Of a stretch of 64,000 bases of DNA, positions 1-7,232 are shown piece after piece. The stretch is from Shimazuella kribbensis DSM 45090 (lineage in GTDB: Bacteria > Bacillota > Bacilli > Thermoactinomycetales > Thermoactinomycetaceae): the NCBI RefSeq assembly GCF_000428065.1, contig NZ_KE386621.1, positions 70,730-134,729 on the forward strand, read 5' to 3'. The number at the start of each line of letters is the position of its first letter. Positions within the stretch are counted from its first letter, which is position 1. The translations under genes were made by a program, and so were the position numbers. Under the pieces are notes generated by a model. It was not told the origin of the DNA and searched no databases. It worked only from the letters and a program-made list of their open reading frames with translations.

Positions 1-2
1 GA

Positions 3-100
3 GTCGCACCCTATATGGGTGCGTGGATTGAAATACCAAACGCCGTATATTAGCCATGTGGGAGAAAGGTCGCACCCTATATGGATGAGTGGATTGAAAT
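3..100 (+). CRISPR. CRISPR array end, type I-C-like repeat, one complete spacer
   Basis: Two 32-nt repeats lie at 3-34 and 69-100 around one 34-nt spacer (35-68). The first repeat has the arms GTCGCACCC and GGGTGCG and ends in GTGGATTGAAAT, as in type I-C repeats of Firmicutes. The second repeat is degenerate in its second arm (GGATGAG replaces GGGTGCG) and nothing repeat-like follows, so this is the trailer end. The leader, older repeats and cas genes should lie to the left, outside the window. No cas gene is seen here. Confidence 0.88.
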
Positions 101-261
101 GTTTTCTTTACGAAGAATATGTGTCTTATGATAAATCCCTCATCTTAGCACTAGGAAAATATTTTTATCTAAATACTGGATTAAAATAGACTCTGACGGT
201 CTCTTTTGTGTTGAAGATTTGATTCAATGTAATATGTACCTTTTGAAAACTTTTAAACAAA

Positions 262-303
262 AAACCAATGTAGAAGGTATACAGCCTATAGCATTGGTTT
301 TTT
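262..303. terminator. Bidirectional intrinsic terminator
   Basis: The arms AAACCAATG (262-270) and CATTGGTTT (292-300) are flanked by an A run on the left and a T run on the right, so the hairpin can end transcription in both directions. It closes the minus-strand reductase gene that stops at 313. The stretch between the CRISPR end and this hairpin (101-261) holds no convincing gene. Confidence 0.75.
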
Positions 304-312
304 TGAATCGTT

Positions 313-1020
313 TTATTTTTTTATTGGATATCCAGTAATACAAATATCATCCCCAAATCTTTCTATTGAGATGTTTTCTAATTCAACTGCCTGTGCCATT
401 AAATCGAATCCTTTACCACCAATTGGTGTAATGCTTCGCTTTCCTCCAAGTAGTTTCGGAGCAATGAATGATACTACTTTTTGAATAAGACCAGCTTCTA
501 GCATGGACCAGTTAAGCTGACCTCCACCCTCCAACAAAACGGATTTGACTCCATTTTCTCCTAAAATTTTCATTACTTTCACTAGATCAACTGAGTTATT
601 ACCAGCACGAAATACTTTCACTCCACGCTCTTCCAATTGTCTTGCTTTCTTTTCATCTGCTTCTTCGGAACAAAAAACCCATGTTTGTGCTTCTTCTGTA
701 GTGTTAACTAAGGTGAAATCAAGTGGAATGCGTAACTTGCTATCAGCTACGATCCGTATTGGGTTTTTTCCTCCTCCTTCAGGTAATCGTGTAGTCAGAC
801 TTGGATTATCGTTTAAAACTGTGTTGATCCCAACCATGATACCATCGAGATTGTGGCGTATATAATGTACATTTTCCCGAGAAATACTATTTGTTACCCA
901 CTTGCTGTCTCCTGATTCAGTGGCCAATTTCCCATCTAAGGTCATGGCTGTCTTCAAAACAACAAAAGGTAGTTTTGTTAGGTTGTAATAATCTATTATT
1001 TCTTGATGATTAAACTTCAT
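313..1020 (-). CDS. RibD C-terminal-type reductase (DHFR-like fold)
   Basis: This 235-aa protein is the stand-alone reductase half of RibD, related to 5-amino-6-(5-phosphoribosylamino)uracil reductase. Visible family motifs are VLKTAMTLDGKLA near the N-terminus, a DGIMVGINTVLNDNP block, IRIVADS and the NADPH-binding LLEGGGQLN segment, ending in PKLLGG. The usual N-terminal zinc deaminase domain is absent, so a complete riboflavin-pathway role is uncertain. Many stand-alone members act on other pyrimidine- or pterin-like substrates. It starts at ATG behind AGGGGG, 18 nt after the XRE/UTRA regulator, so the two probably form one transcript and the regulator's ligand may relate to this enzyme. 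Confidence 0.85.
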   Translation of the reverse strand: MKFNHQEIIDYYNLTKLPFVVLKTAMTLDGKLATESGDSKWVTNSISRENVHYIRHNLDGIMVGINTVLNDNPSLTTRLPEGGGKNPIRIVADSKLRIPLDFTLVNTTEEAQTWVFCSEEADEKKARQLEERGVKVFRAGNNSVDLVKVMKILGENGVKSVLLEGGGQLNWSMLEAGLIQKVVSFIAPKLLGGKRSITPIGGKGFDLMAQAVELENISIERFGDDICITGYPIKK

Positions 1021-1038
1021 GCTAAATTTCCCCCTATT

Positions 1039-1737
1039 TTATAACATAAATTGATATTCAAACTGGTACACATCTGTCCGGCTTGTAAGCTGGCAATACT
1101 CCACAAGTTTACTGGATGCATCGAAAGTCTTTCGAGTAATTCTAGCTACTGGTACATTCTCTTCAATTCCTAAAAGATCGATTTCTTCATTTACAGGTTT
1201 ACCCACAATTAAAACCTCATCACAAGAGATGGGTTTTCTTCCGAATGATTCCAAGGTTTTATACAAACTAAGTGTCGGATTTTCTTTTACTTCCTCAAGG
1301 GCTTTTTTCAAATCTTCAATAGGTAAAGAATTGGGAAGATAAGATTTTGAAATGGTGATAGGTACACCGTCTCGTAGTTGTAATACTTGGTAAAACAACA
1401 CAGGAGGCTGCAACTCCTTACGTATGTTATCTGGAAGATCAGCTAATGTATTGTAAATCTGGAGATCAAGATATTTTTTTGTAGCCTTGTTTTTATGATC
1501 TCTGCCAAAACCTTTACGAGTCGAAGAAAATCGCCCCAAGAGCCAATCTACAGAAACATTATATAAGTCAGCCAATTTGGATAAAGTCTGTGGGTCTGGA
1601 TCGCGCCTTCCCTTTTCATACAGTGACAGAGATCCATTGGAGATTTCTATTTTTTCGGCAGCTTCTTTCTGTTTAAAGTTAGCTGCAACTCTTGCTTCTT
1701 TTAGTCGTTGAGCCAATATTGTCATTTTATGATTCAC
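1039..1737 (-). CDS. XRE-type HTH fused to a UTRA ligand-binding domain, probable element repressor
   Basis: Residues 1-70 form an HTH_3/XRE domain (EKIEISNGSLSLYEKGRR, then LYNVSVDWLLG). Residues 85-232 match a UTRA domain of the HutC/GntR family, with the late VARITRKTFD and TSRTDVYQFEYQF strands. UTRA domains normally follow a GntR winged helix, so an XRE-UTRA arrangement is uncommon. The gene diverges from the small membrane-protein operon. The palindrome TTTAC-N5-GTAAA inside that operon's promoter, and again at 9180-9222, is its likely operator. By analogy with KorSA-type repressors of Streptomyces elements, it probably silences transfer and replication genes until a ligand is bound. 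The ligand is unknown. Confidence 0.85.
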   Translation of the reverse strand: MNHKMTILAQRLKEARVAANFKQKEAAEKIEISNGSLSLYEKGRRDPDPQTLSKLADLYNVSVDWLLGRFSSTRKGFGRDHKNKATKKYLDLQIYNTLADLPDNIRKELQPPVLFYQVLQLRDGVPITISKSYLPNSLPIEDLKKALEEVKENPTLSLYKTLESFGRKPISCDEVLIVGKPVNEEIDLLGIEENVPVARITRKTFDASSKLVEYCQLTSRTDVYQFEYQFML

Positions 1738-1795
1738 CTCGATTTCTTACTAACTTAGTATAGTGTACGTCATAATTAACGAAATGGAAAGAAAA

Positions 1796-1847
1796 TTTAC
1801 AATTTGTCAATTTTAGTATTGATTTTACATATTGTAAATTATATACT
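1796..1847 (+). promoter_or_regulatory. Operator-promoter P1 of the transfer operon
   Basis: The -35 TTGATT (1819-1824) and -10 TATACT (1842-1847) are 17 bp apart. A perfect palindrome TTTACATATTGTAAA (1824-1838) fills the spacer, and a degenerate copy lies 28 bp upstream (1796-1810). The 31 bp at 1817-1847 are identical to 9201-9231. The arrangement suits repression by blocking polymerase, most likely by the divergent XRE/UTRA protein. Confidence 0.8.
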
Positions 1848-1891
1848 CAGATTATTAACATAGGATAAAAAATTCTGAAAAGGTGATGCCG

Positions 1892-2050
1892 ATGATGAAA
1901 ACATTCATCATTATTGGCTTGGTAATCATAGTCGTAGCACCAATTGTCCTTATATTGCGAAATCTATATGACAACCTAATAAATCCAGCATTTCAACACA
2001 GTTTAGACAAGATCAAATCCCTGATACCTCGATGGATCAAGGGAAAGTAA
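1892..2050 (+). CDS. Small single-TM protein (52 aa)
   Basis: The frame opens at ATGATG just after AAAGGTGATG and encodes MMKTFIIIGLVIIVVAP, one N-terminal hydrophobic segment, followed by a short amphipathic basic tail ending RWIKGK. It is the first gene after promoter P1 and is followed at short spacing by two more tiny membrane proteins, so it probably belongs to a membrane complex of the element. No family is recognised. Placement is like the Spd or pore proteins of conjugative elements, which is inference from context only. Confidence 0.65.
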   Translation: MMKTFIIIGLVIIVVAPIVLILRNLYDNLINPAFQHSLDKIKSLIPRWIKGK

Positions 2051-2085
2051 TTTAGAACTTTGACAACTGAAAAGGGGTGAGGAAG

Positions 2086-2367
2086 TTGAATTTAGCGGGA
2101 ATATTTACCCTTGCAAATTCGGTTTTAATTATCATTGGAGCTTGGCGGATGATCAGAGTCTTTTGGAAAAAGGAATCCTCAATCAAAGATACCAAGAAAG
2201 AGTTTTTTCATTTGATTTTTATCTTGATTGTTTTCGGGATGATCCCAGGACTTCCAGCATTCGCTATGCATACAGGTGAAGCGTTAATGAAGCCATTGAC
2301 AGCGATTGTTGATTTTATCACGGCTCAAGTTACTGGTGCGGTTAATGAATCGGTAAAAGGAAACTAG
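2086..2367 (+). CDS. Small membrane protein, two or three TM segments
   Basis: About 93 aa. The TTG at 2086 is preferred because AAAGGGGTGAGG ends 3 nt before it; an upstream GTG at 2077 lies inside that ribosome binding site. Hydrophobic segments run at about residues 4-20 and 40-62, followed by an amphipathic C-terminus. Length and layout recall VirB2/VirB3-like subunits in Gram-positive transfer operons, but no signature supports naming it. The next gene starts 5 nt downstream. Confidence 0.7.
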   Translation: MNLAGIFTLANSVLIIIGAWRMIRVFWKKESSIKDTKKEFFHLIFILIVFGMIPGLPAFAMHTGEALMKPLTAIVDFITAQVTGAVNESVKGN

Positions 2368-2371
2368 GACC

Positions 2372-2638
2372 ATGAATCCTATTCTGCAAGTGATATATAT
2401 GTCCATCACGGTGTTGATGTATTACAAAATTCTTCAACTTTTCTTACTTGGCTTGGTCATAAAGCGAGCGGTCAAGGGTGATACCAAACGAGTGGGAATC
2501 ACGGTTTTGTCATTTTTTATTGCACTGGTGTTTCTGTGTGGTATCCCATCTGGTTATGTGAAACAGAAGTATCCAAAATATATGCCAAATGCAGAGGCTG
2601 AGATTATCAAGGAGGTGACTACTTCATGGAACCACTAA
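2372..2638 (+). CDS. Small two-TM membrane protein (88 aa)
   Basis: Two hydrophobic helices are visible, at about residues 6-30 and 42-60, separated by a basic loop (KRAVKGDTKR) and followed by a polar tail. It starts at ATG 5 nt after the previous stop and its end overlaps the next start by 13 nt, so the small genes are translationally linked. The function is unknown. It likely forms part of the membrane channel or anchor of the adjacent transfer ATPase. Confidence 0.7.
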   Translation: MNPILQVIYMSITVLMYYKILQLFLLGLVIKRAVKGDTKRVGITVLSFFIALVFLCGIPSGYVKQKYPKYMPNAEAEIIKEVTTSWNH

Positions 2639-2760
2639 CAGCTTTCTTGATTAGCGTGGCAGGTGCTGGATTTCTTGTCGGATTGTATAAGTTTTTGGAA
2701 ATGAAAGAACAGAAAAGAGAACAAACCACGGATAATACAACCAACCATTATGAGGACTAA
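2626..2760 (+). CDS. Small single-TM protein (44 aa)
   Basis: ATG at 2626 follows AAGGAGGTGAC. The product begins MEPLTAFLISVAGAGFLVGL, one TM helix, and ends in a charged tail (KFLEMKEQKREQTTDN). It overlaps the 88-aa gene by 13 nt and is the last gene before a hairpin terminator, so it closes the small-protein cluster. No homology is recognised. Confidence 0.65.
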   Translation: MEPLTAFLISVAGAGFLVGLYKFLEMKEQKREQTTDNTTNHYED

Positions 2761-2784
2761 TTTTTTAGCTAGTCCTTTATTTTT
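2753..2784 (+). terminator. Intrinsic terminator or attenuator
   Basis: AGGACTA (2753-2759) pairs with TAGTCCT (2770-2776) and is followed by TTATTTTTT. The short 7-bp stem may let some transcripts read on into the ATPase gene at 2839. Confidence 0.6.
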
Positions 2785-2790
2785 TAGCCC

Positions 2791-2821
2791 ATTTTCCATA
2801 AGTACACCCTTTAGTACACCT
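2791..2821 (+). repeat. AGTACACC direct repeats upstream of the transfer ATPase
   Basis: AGTACACC occurs twice (2801-2808 and 2813-2820) just before the ATPase ribosome binding site. The 20 bp at 2791-2810 recur with one mismatch at 6303-6322, downstream of the next gene, where the 8-mer is also present as an inverted copy (6289-6296). The ATPase/relaxation-protein pair is therefore bracketed by the same motif. Confidence 0.55.
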
Positions 2822-2838
2822 GAGAAGGAGGAAAACCC

Positions 2839-5421
2839 ATGAAATATAAACGGATCAAAACAGATAGTTTTCGTGTGATTCCCATCAAACCGTTGGGGCA
2901 AATACCTATAGTGGAACCAAATGATTTTAAACAAATCATTCATACCATCACGCATATGAACGATTTGTTCACTGGGACGGGTAAGATTCGCCAAGGGAAA
3001 GAATGGGTTTACCGAGACGAACCGAATTTCAGTTTCAAACTTTATAAGAAGGATGGACAAATCCATCAATTGGTGACGTTTCCACAAGATCAGGATCAAG
3101 AGTCATTTAAGCAAATAAAGAAGCCCTTATGCCCAATGCTCCAAGCGTCTATCTTATCCGATGCACAAAGCTGTCGATTTGTATCAGAAGATTTGGAGCT
3201 ATTTGATGAAAATCTATATGCTTTTGCGGTTCGGGGGTTGGAACAATATGCAATCAACCTAGAGCAAGACTTTCGTCAACAAATCAAATCCCTCCTTCTA
3301 TCTACAGGTAAAGATGATTTGCTTTATAGCTTAACGATGAAAGAAGTAGTGGATCATAAGAAAAAACGAGTAGAACTGCTGGATTTACTAGCAGGAATAG
3401 ATCCTAACCAAAGATATTCGATATGGAACCACTCCAAAAAGTGGATCGCAAAGGGGACGAAATTGTTATACGAGCAATTTCATGATGAATCGGAAATCGA
3501 GAAACATCAAGAAGTAGTAAATCGTTTAAAGGAAAAGAGTAGTTGGTTGAAAGGGATGGTTCATAAAAAAGCAGATGAATGGGAGTGGACTAACCGAAAG
3601 ACTGCGGAAAATCGATACACACAAGTGGAGTTATTATTTCTGCTGTGGACAGATTCTAAGGAAAAGGCACAGCAATTTCAAACCAAGCTGCAAAGACTCA
3701 TGACGGATATGCAGGGAGAGAATGAACTCCAAGTTGTATCTGTTAGACCTGATCTCAAGCGAGTTCAGAAAGGGCAGCTTCAATATGATGTGGTTCCACA
3801 GTTGTGCCTCTATCAAACGGAATTAAGCAAATTCCTCTATATGCCTAATGTGAAAGAAATAGATGAGTCATTTTACTTTGAACAAATTCAGAAAACCCAG
3901 ATACCAGAAATGATGCTCAAAAATAAAATTGGATCACTAGCCTTTGGGCGTGATTTATACAATAACCAAATCGTCTACATGCCACGCCCGATTAGTAAAA
4001 CGGAACTGGATGACCGAGTGAAAGGAACAATTGTAGTCGGAGAGCAAGGAAGTGGAAAAACAAGTTACTTAGAAAATCAAATCTTAGAAACATACCTTGG
4101 TGGATCTACCAATGAAAAAGAGTGGTTGATATATGGAAGGTCTGTCATTGCTTTCGAAGTAGCAGACGGTGCATTGATGAAAAACGTCCAGCAACACATC
4201 CCAGAATGGTCAAGGAAAAATGTAATCATCCTCAATCATGCTGATACAGCAAATCCCATCTATGTAGGATTTCACGATGTGCTCAAGGTTAACAAAGACA
4301 GCCGTAGTATCAAAAAGCAGGTCGCGGATACGGAGACAAAAATCCTCCTTGACTCAATGGGGGATGATAGCAAAACAGTAGCTGTCGAACGTTATTTTAA
4401 AGCAGCGCTGCAAGCAAGCTACGAAGTAGGAAAAGGTAATTTGATTGATGCACTACGGATACTCAAAGATCAAAAATACCTATTTGATGTGATTCAAAAA
4501 CGATTAGAGAAGAAAAAAAGGTTCAGTTTGATGCAAATCCTAGAAGACAATGCAACCGATATGATCAATGATCCCTCTGTGTTGAAGACAATTAAGAATC
4601 GTCTTATCCCGTTTATGGCTGATGATGATTTCATGAACCTGGTAGCCCAAGATGTAAACGAAGAAATTGACTTCTATAAGTGGATGAACACCGAACCGTA
4701 TCTTGTTCTGATCTATCTACCTGGTAGCGGACAAGAAATCTCCCAAGAGCTACGCAAATTTCTGTTTACCCATTACTTCATTAAAATCTGGATGCTTATG
4801 CTTTCGAGGGAACGGATCGAGCAAGATAAACGAAAAGAATGTTTGGTGGTAGTCGATGAACTTCACCAAGTGATTGACCAACGAGCTATTCAAAATCTAT
4901 TCGGTAGCCTGTTTAAAGAGCCAAGGAAGTACCGTTTTCGTTTTGTTTTCTCTGTTCATGGCTGGTCCAGCTTCAACGAGGCAGGTAAAAACAAAGATAG
5001 ATTGATTCGAGCTATTGAAGACGCGAGACCAAACCTTGTGTTGCTAAAGGGTGGTAATGATTTCTTTAAGTCCATGTCAGCACTATTAGCTCCTTATGAT
5101 TTGGAAGATTTTAAAGACCTTATGAACATGCAGTATTGTGGAATCTTTCGGGTGGATGTAGCAAAGCAAACACATATTTTCCGATCCAAGTTGATTGAGC
5201 CAATTGATATGAGGTTTCCCGTTTATCAAAAGATAAACTTAGAAGAATCTAGATCGATGAAAAATAAGTTAGGCCGTCCTATAGCAGAAGTTGAAGAGAT
5301 GATTTACAACAGACAAGAGCAAGATGAGGAGGGGAAAGCATGTCAGGAACAAGCAACGCCAGCAGTTCAAAATTTGGAGGAAGCTATCGATCAAGAATTC
5401 GCAGCACTTATAAAAGACTAA
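2839..5421 (+). CDS. HerA/VirB4-like DNA-transfer ATPase
   Basis: This 860-aa protein has a P-loop GEQGSGKT at about residues 401-408 and a Walker B LVVVDELH near residue 673, followed by FRFVFSVHGWSS. That order is typical of the HerA/FtsK superfamily ATPases that drive conjugative DNA or protein transfer (VirB4, TraC and TraG-like). The first 380 residues are a mixed, partly helical region with no named domain, comparable in size to the N-terminal part of VirB4. Start ATG lies behind GAGAAGGAGGAAAA. It overlaps the replication-relaxation gene by 82 nt, so the two are co-translated. No relaxase is visible near it, which favours dsDNA translocation as in AICE elements, by inference. Confidence 0.78.
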   Translation: MKYKRIKTDSFRVIPIKPLGQIPIVEPNDFKQIIHTITHMNDLFTGTGKIRQGKEWVYRDEPNFSFKLYKKDGQIHQLVTFPQDQDQESFKQIKKPLCPMLQASILSDAQSCRFVSEDLELFDENLYAFAVRGLEQYAINLEQDFRQQIKSLLLSTGKDDLLYSLTMKEVVDHKKKRVELLDLLAGIDPNQRYSIWNHSKKWIAKGTKLLYEQFHDESEIEKHQEVVNRLKEKSSWLKGMVHKKADEWEWTNRKTAENRYTQVELLFLLWTDSKEKAQQFQTKLQRLMTDMQGENELQVVSVRPDLKRVQKGQLQYDVVPQLCLYQTELSKFLYMPNVKEIDESFYFEQIQKTQIPEMMLKNKIGSLAFGRDLYNNQIVYMPRPISKTELDDRVKGTIVVGEQGSGKTSYLENQILETYLGGSTNEKEWLIYGRSVIAFEVADGALMKNVQQHIPEWSRKNVIILNHADTANPIYVGFHDVLKVNKDSRSIKKQVADTETKILLDSMGDDSKTVAVERYFKAALQASYEVGKGNLIDALRILKDQKYLFDVIQKRLEKKKRFSLMQILEDNATDMINDPSVLKTIKNRLIPFMADDDFMNLVAQDVNEEIDFYKWMNTEPYLVLIYLPGSGQEISQELRKFLFTHYFIKIWMLMLSRERIEQDKRKECLVVVDELHQVIDQRAIQNLFGSLFKEPRKYRFRFVFSVHGWSSFNEAGKNKDRLIRAIEDARPNLVLLKGGNDFFKSMSALLAPYDLEDFKDLMNMQYCGIFRVDVAKQTHIFRSKLIEPIDMRFPVYQKINLEESRSMKNKLGRPIAEVEEMIYNRQEQDEEGKACQEQATPAVQNLEEAIDQEFAALIKD

Positions 5422-6275
5422 GACTTCCAAAAAGTGAGCTGTCCTTAGATTGGGCGAAAACCAATGTGGAACTTACAGAGAGAAAAGAAACCATACTCCA
5501 GATTCTGAAAACGCACCACTTACTAACAATTGACCAGTTAGAATATTTCCATCCTGATTTTGGGCATCAGTCCCAAAGTCAGCTCCTACTAAGGAGAGAT
5601 ATAAACAAACTCCATGAGACATTCTTTTTAGACAAGGCTACTCGAAAAACGATAAAGCAATGGGATAACAACATCAAGAAGACGATCATAGTCGCACTAG
5701 GTGAAATTGGAAGTCAGTACGTTGGCTGGCAGAGACACTATAAACGGATTCAGCATCAAAATGGTGAGGTGATCCTTCCAAAGAAAGCTCACCATATCCT
5801 AAGAATTCATGATATGGAGATTCAGACAAGAGAGCTATTAAAAACAATGGATGTTGAGATTAGAGGATGGGCATATGAATGCGGAAATGGAATCGTAAAC
5901 CATGAAAACAAATTAAATCCTGATGCTTTTTGCATGATGGAGGATCAGACAAACGGAAAAAAATATACTGCTTTTTTTGAATATGACACAGGAACAATGG
6001 ATTTTAGGAAAAGAAAAAAATTCCCTGAGCTATCTCAGAAGTTTCGTAAATACAAAGAAATTCAAGAATGGAAACCTTGGTACAACAAAGCATTCAGTCT
6101 AGCAAGTGAGAATAGATTTCCTCATCTTTTCTTTGTAACAGAAGCTGAAAGTCGGTTCCCTGGCATACCAGATATGCTAACGAATATGGGATTAAAACAT
6201 ACAGTTTGTATGCAAGATGAATTTACTTTACATCTAAAAGAATTTATCGAAAATATGCGAAAGAAGAACGTATGA
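5340..6275 (+). CDS. Replication-relaxation family protein
   Basis: The 311-aa product fits the Replic_Relax family, found on plasmids and conjugative elements of Gram-positive bacteria. An N-terminal winged-helix part (ETILQILKTHHLLTIDQLEYF) is followed by the DAFCMMED segment and the acidic FFEYDTGTMDF motif that is the family hallmark. The last part (FPHLFFVTEAESRF) is also typical. Start ATG at 5340 follows GAGGAGGGGAAAGC inside the end of the ATPase gene. The biochemical role of the family is not firmly known; it is expected to act on DNA near the origin or transfer site. Confidence 0.82.
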   Translation: MSGTSNASSSKFGGSYRSRIRSTYKRLRLPKSELSLDWAKTNVELTERKETILQILKTHHLLTIDQLEYFHPDFGHQSQSQLLLRRDINKLHETFFLDKATRKTIKQWDNNIKKTIIVALGEIGSQYVGWQRHYKRIQHQNGEVILPKKAHHILRIHDMEIQTRELLKTMDVEIRGWAYECGNGIVNHENKLNPDAFCMMEDQTNGKKYTAFFEYDTGTMDFRKRKKFPELSQKFRKYKEIQEWKPWYNKAFSLASENRFPHLFFVTEAESRFPGIPDMLTNMGLKHTVCMQDEFTLHLKEFIENMRKKNV

Positions 6276-6286
6276 CCCTGTATTAA

Positions 6287-6322
6287 AGGGTGTACTTAAT
6301 ACATTTTCCTTAAGTACACCCT
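6287..6322. terminator. 13-bp perfect inverted repeat after the transfer pair
   Basis: AGGGTGTACTTAA (6287-6299) and its complement TTAAGTACACCCT (6310-6322) enclose a 10-nt loop. There is no good T run, so besides termination it may be a protein-binding site; it carries two inverted copies of AGTACACC, the 8-mer found before the ATPase gene. Confidence 0.6.
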
Positions 6323-6477
6323 GCCAAATCTATTTCGAGCGTTATTTTTCAATAGATTTTCGCATGAATTACCAGAACTATTTTTATTGCAAGTTTCTTT
6401 ATATGCACTCTTTTTATCTTTTCTTTTAAAAATTTGAATCGAGTGGCACATGACAATCTCTTTTGAGGGAGGTGAAA

Positions 6478-6906
6478 ATGATGTTTGTACAGCTGGATAA
6501 TTTCTTCCGATCCGCTTCCGAAACGGGAGGACTCATCATCATAACAACAACTTGTTTACTTATCATTTATCTGCTCTTCAAACTAACATATTTTATTGAA
6601 CGTATCATTCAAAGAACAAGTAAACAAGATGTAGATGTGGCTATAAATAATAAAGAAATTCATATTAATGTCGGGCAAAAAACAATTGAAATCCACTCTA
6701 AAAAATTAGACCGTTTATTCTGGTTATTGATGGCCCTAGGGTACATTGTAGGAATTGTATATGCACTTTCCAATTTCTTTTTTGTTGTTGGGATAATCCT
6801 TTTGATAATCCTTCTAATTTTTGCTCCAAAAAAAATATTGAATATCTTCGGATTTATACTCCGAACAGGAGTCAAAGGAGTGCTTCGGATTGGTTCACCA
6901 AAATAA
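6478..6906 (+). CDS. Membrane protein of unknown function (about 142 aa)
   Basis: ATG at 6478 (or 6481) follows GAGGGAGGTG. Hydrophobic segments lie near residues 18-38 and 80-120 (LFWLLMALGYIVGIVYAL, then a long VVGIILLIILLIF stretch), with a short soluble loop DVDVAINNKEIHINVGQK between them. It sits between the transfer pair and the replication genes. No family is recognised. The AT-rich gap 6323-6477 shows nothing else clear. Confidence 0.7.
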   Translation: MMFVQLDNFFRSASETGGLIIITTTCLLIIYLLFKLTYFIERIIQRTSKQDVDVAINNKEIHINVGQKTIEIHSKKLDRLFWLLMALGYIVGIVYALSNFFFVVGIILLIILLIFAPKKILNIFGFILRTGVKGVLRIGSPK

Positions 6907-7015
6907 AACAGGTATATAAATCTGAATATTCGTTCTATTTTCTGATTTAAATTTAAATAAGACATGCTTTTATGCATTGAATGTTTGCATACATTGAATG
7001 GAAGGGGTGATTAGT

Positions 7016-7183
7016 TTGAAGAAATCAAAACTAAGCGTAGGCAAGGAAATATACGGTACAAAAGACATCAAACAGGCTTTTTACGAAGCATTTGCACCGT
7101 ATTTCGAACAAAACAATATGCACCCTGCAAGGTTTGTAAGTTGGATAACTCAAGAGCCCAAAAAACGTGTGGGGAGTAGTTAG
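7016..7183 (+). CDS. Small hypothetical protein (55 aa)
   Basis: TTG at 7016 is chosen because GAAGGGGTGA ends 5 nt upstream; an in-frame ATG at 6998 has no binding site. The product starts with a basic segment and contains GTKDIKQAFYEAFAPYFEQN and RFVSWITQEPKKR. It lies 49 nt before the replication initiator and may be expressed with it. Two copies of CATTGAATG (6976 and 6992) precede it. Function unknown. Confidence 0.55.
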   Translation: MKKSKLSVGKEIYGTKDIKQAFYEAFAPYFEQNNMHPARFVSWITQEPKKRVGSS

Positions 7184-7232
7184 CCCCTTTTTTGCTAGAG
7201 ATTTGGACAAGCATAGAAAGGTGATGTATGAA

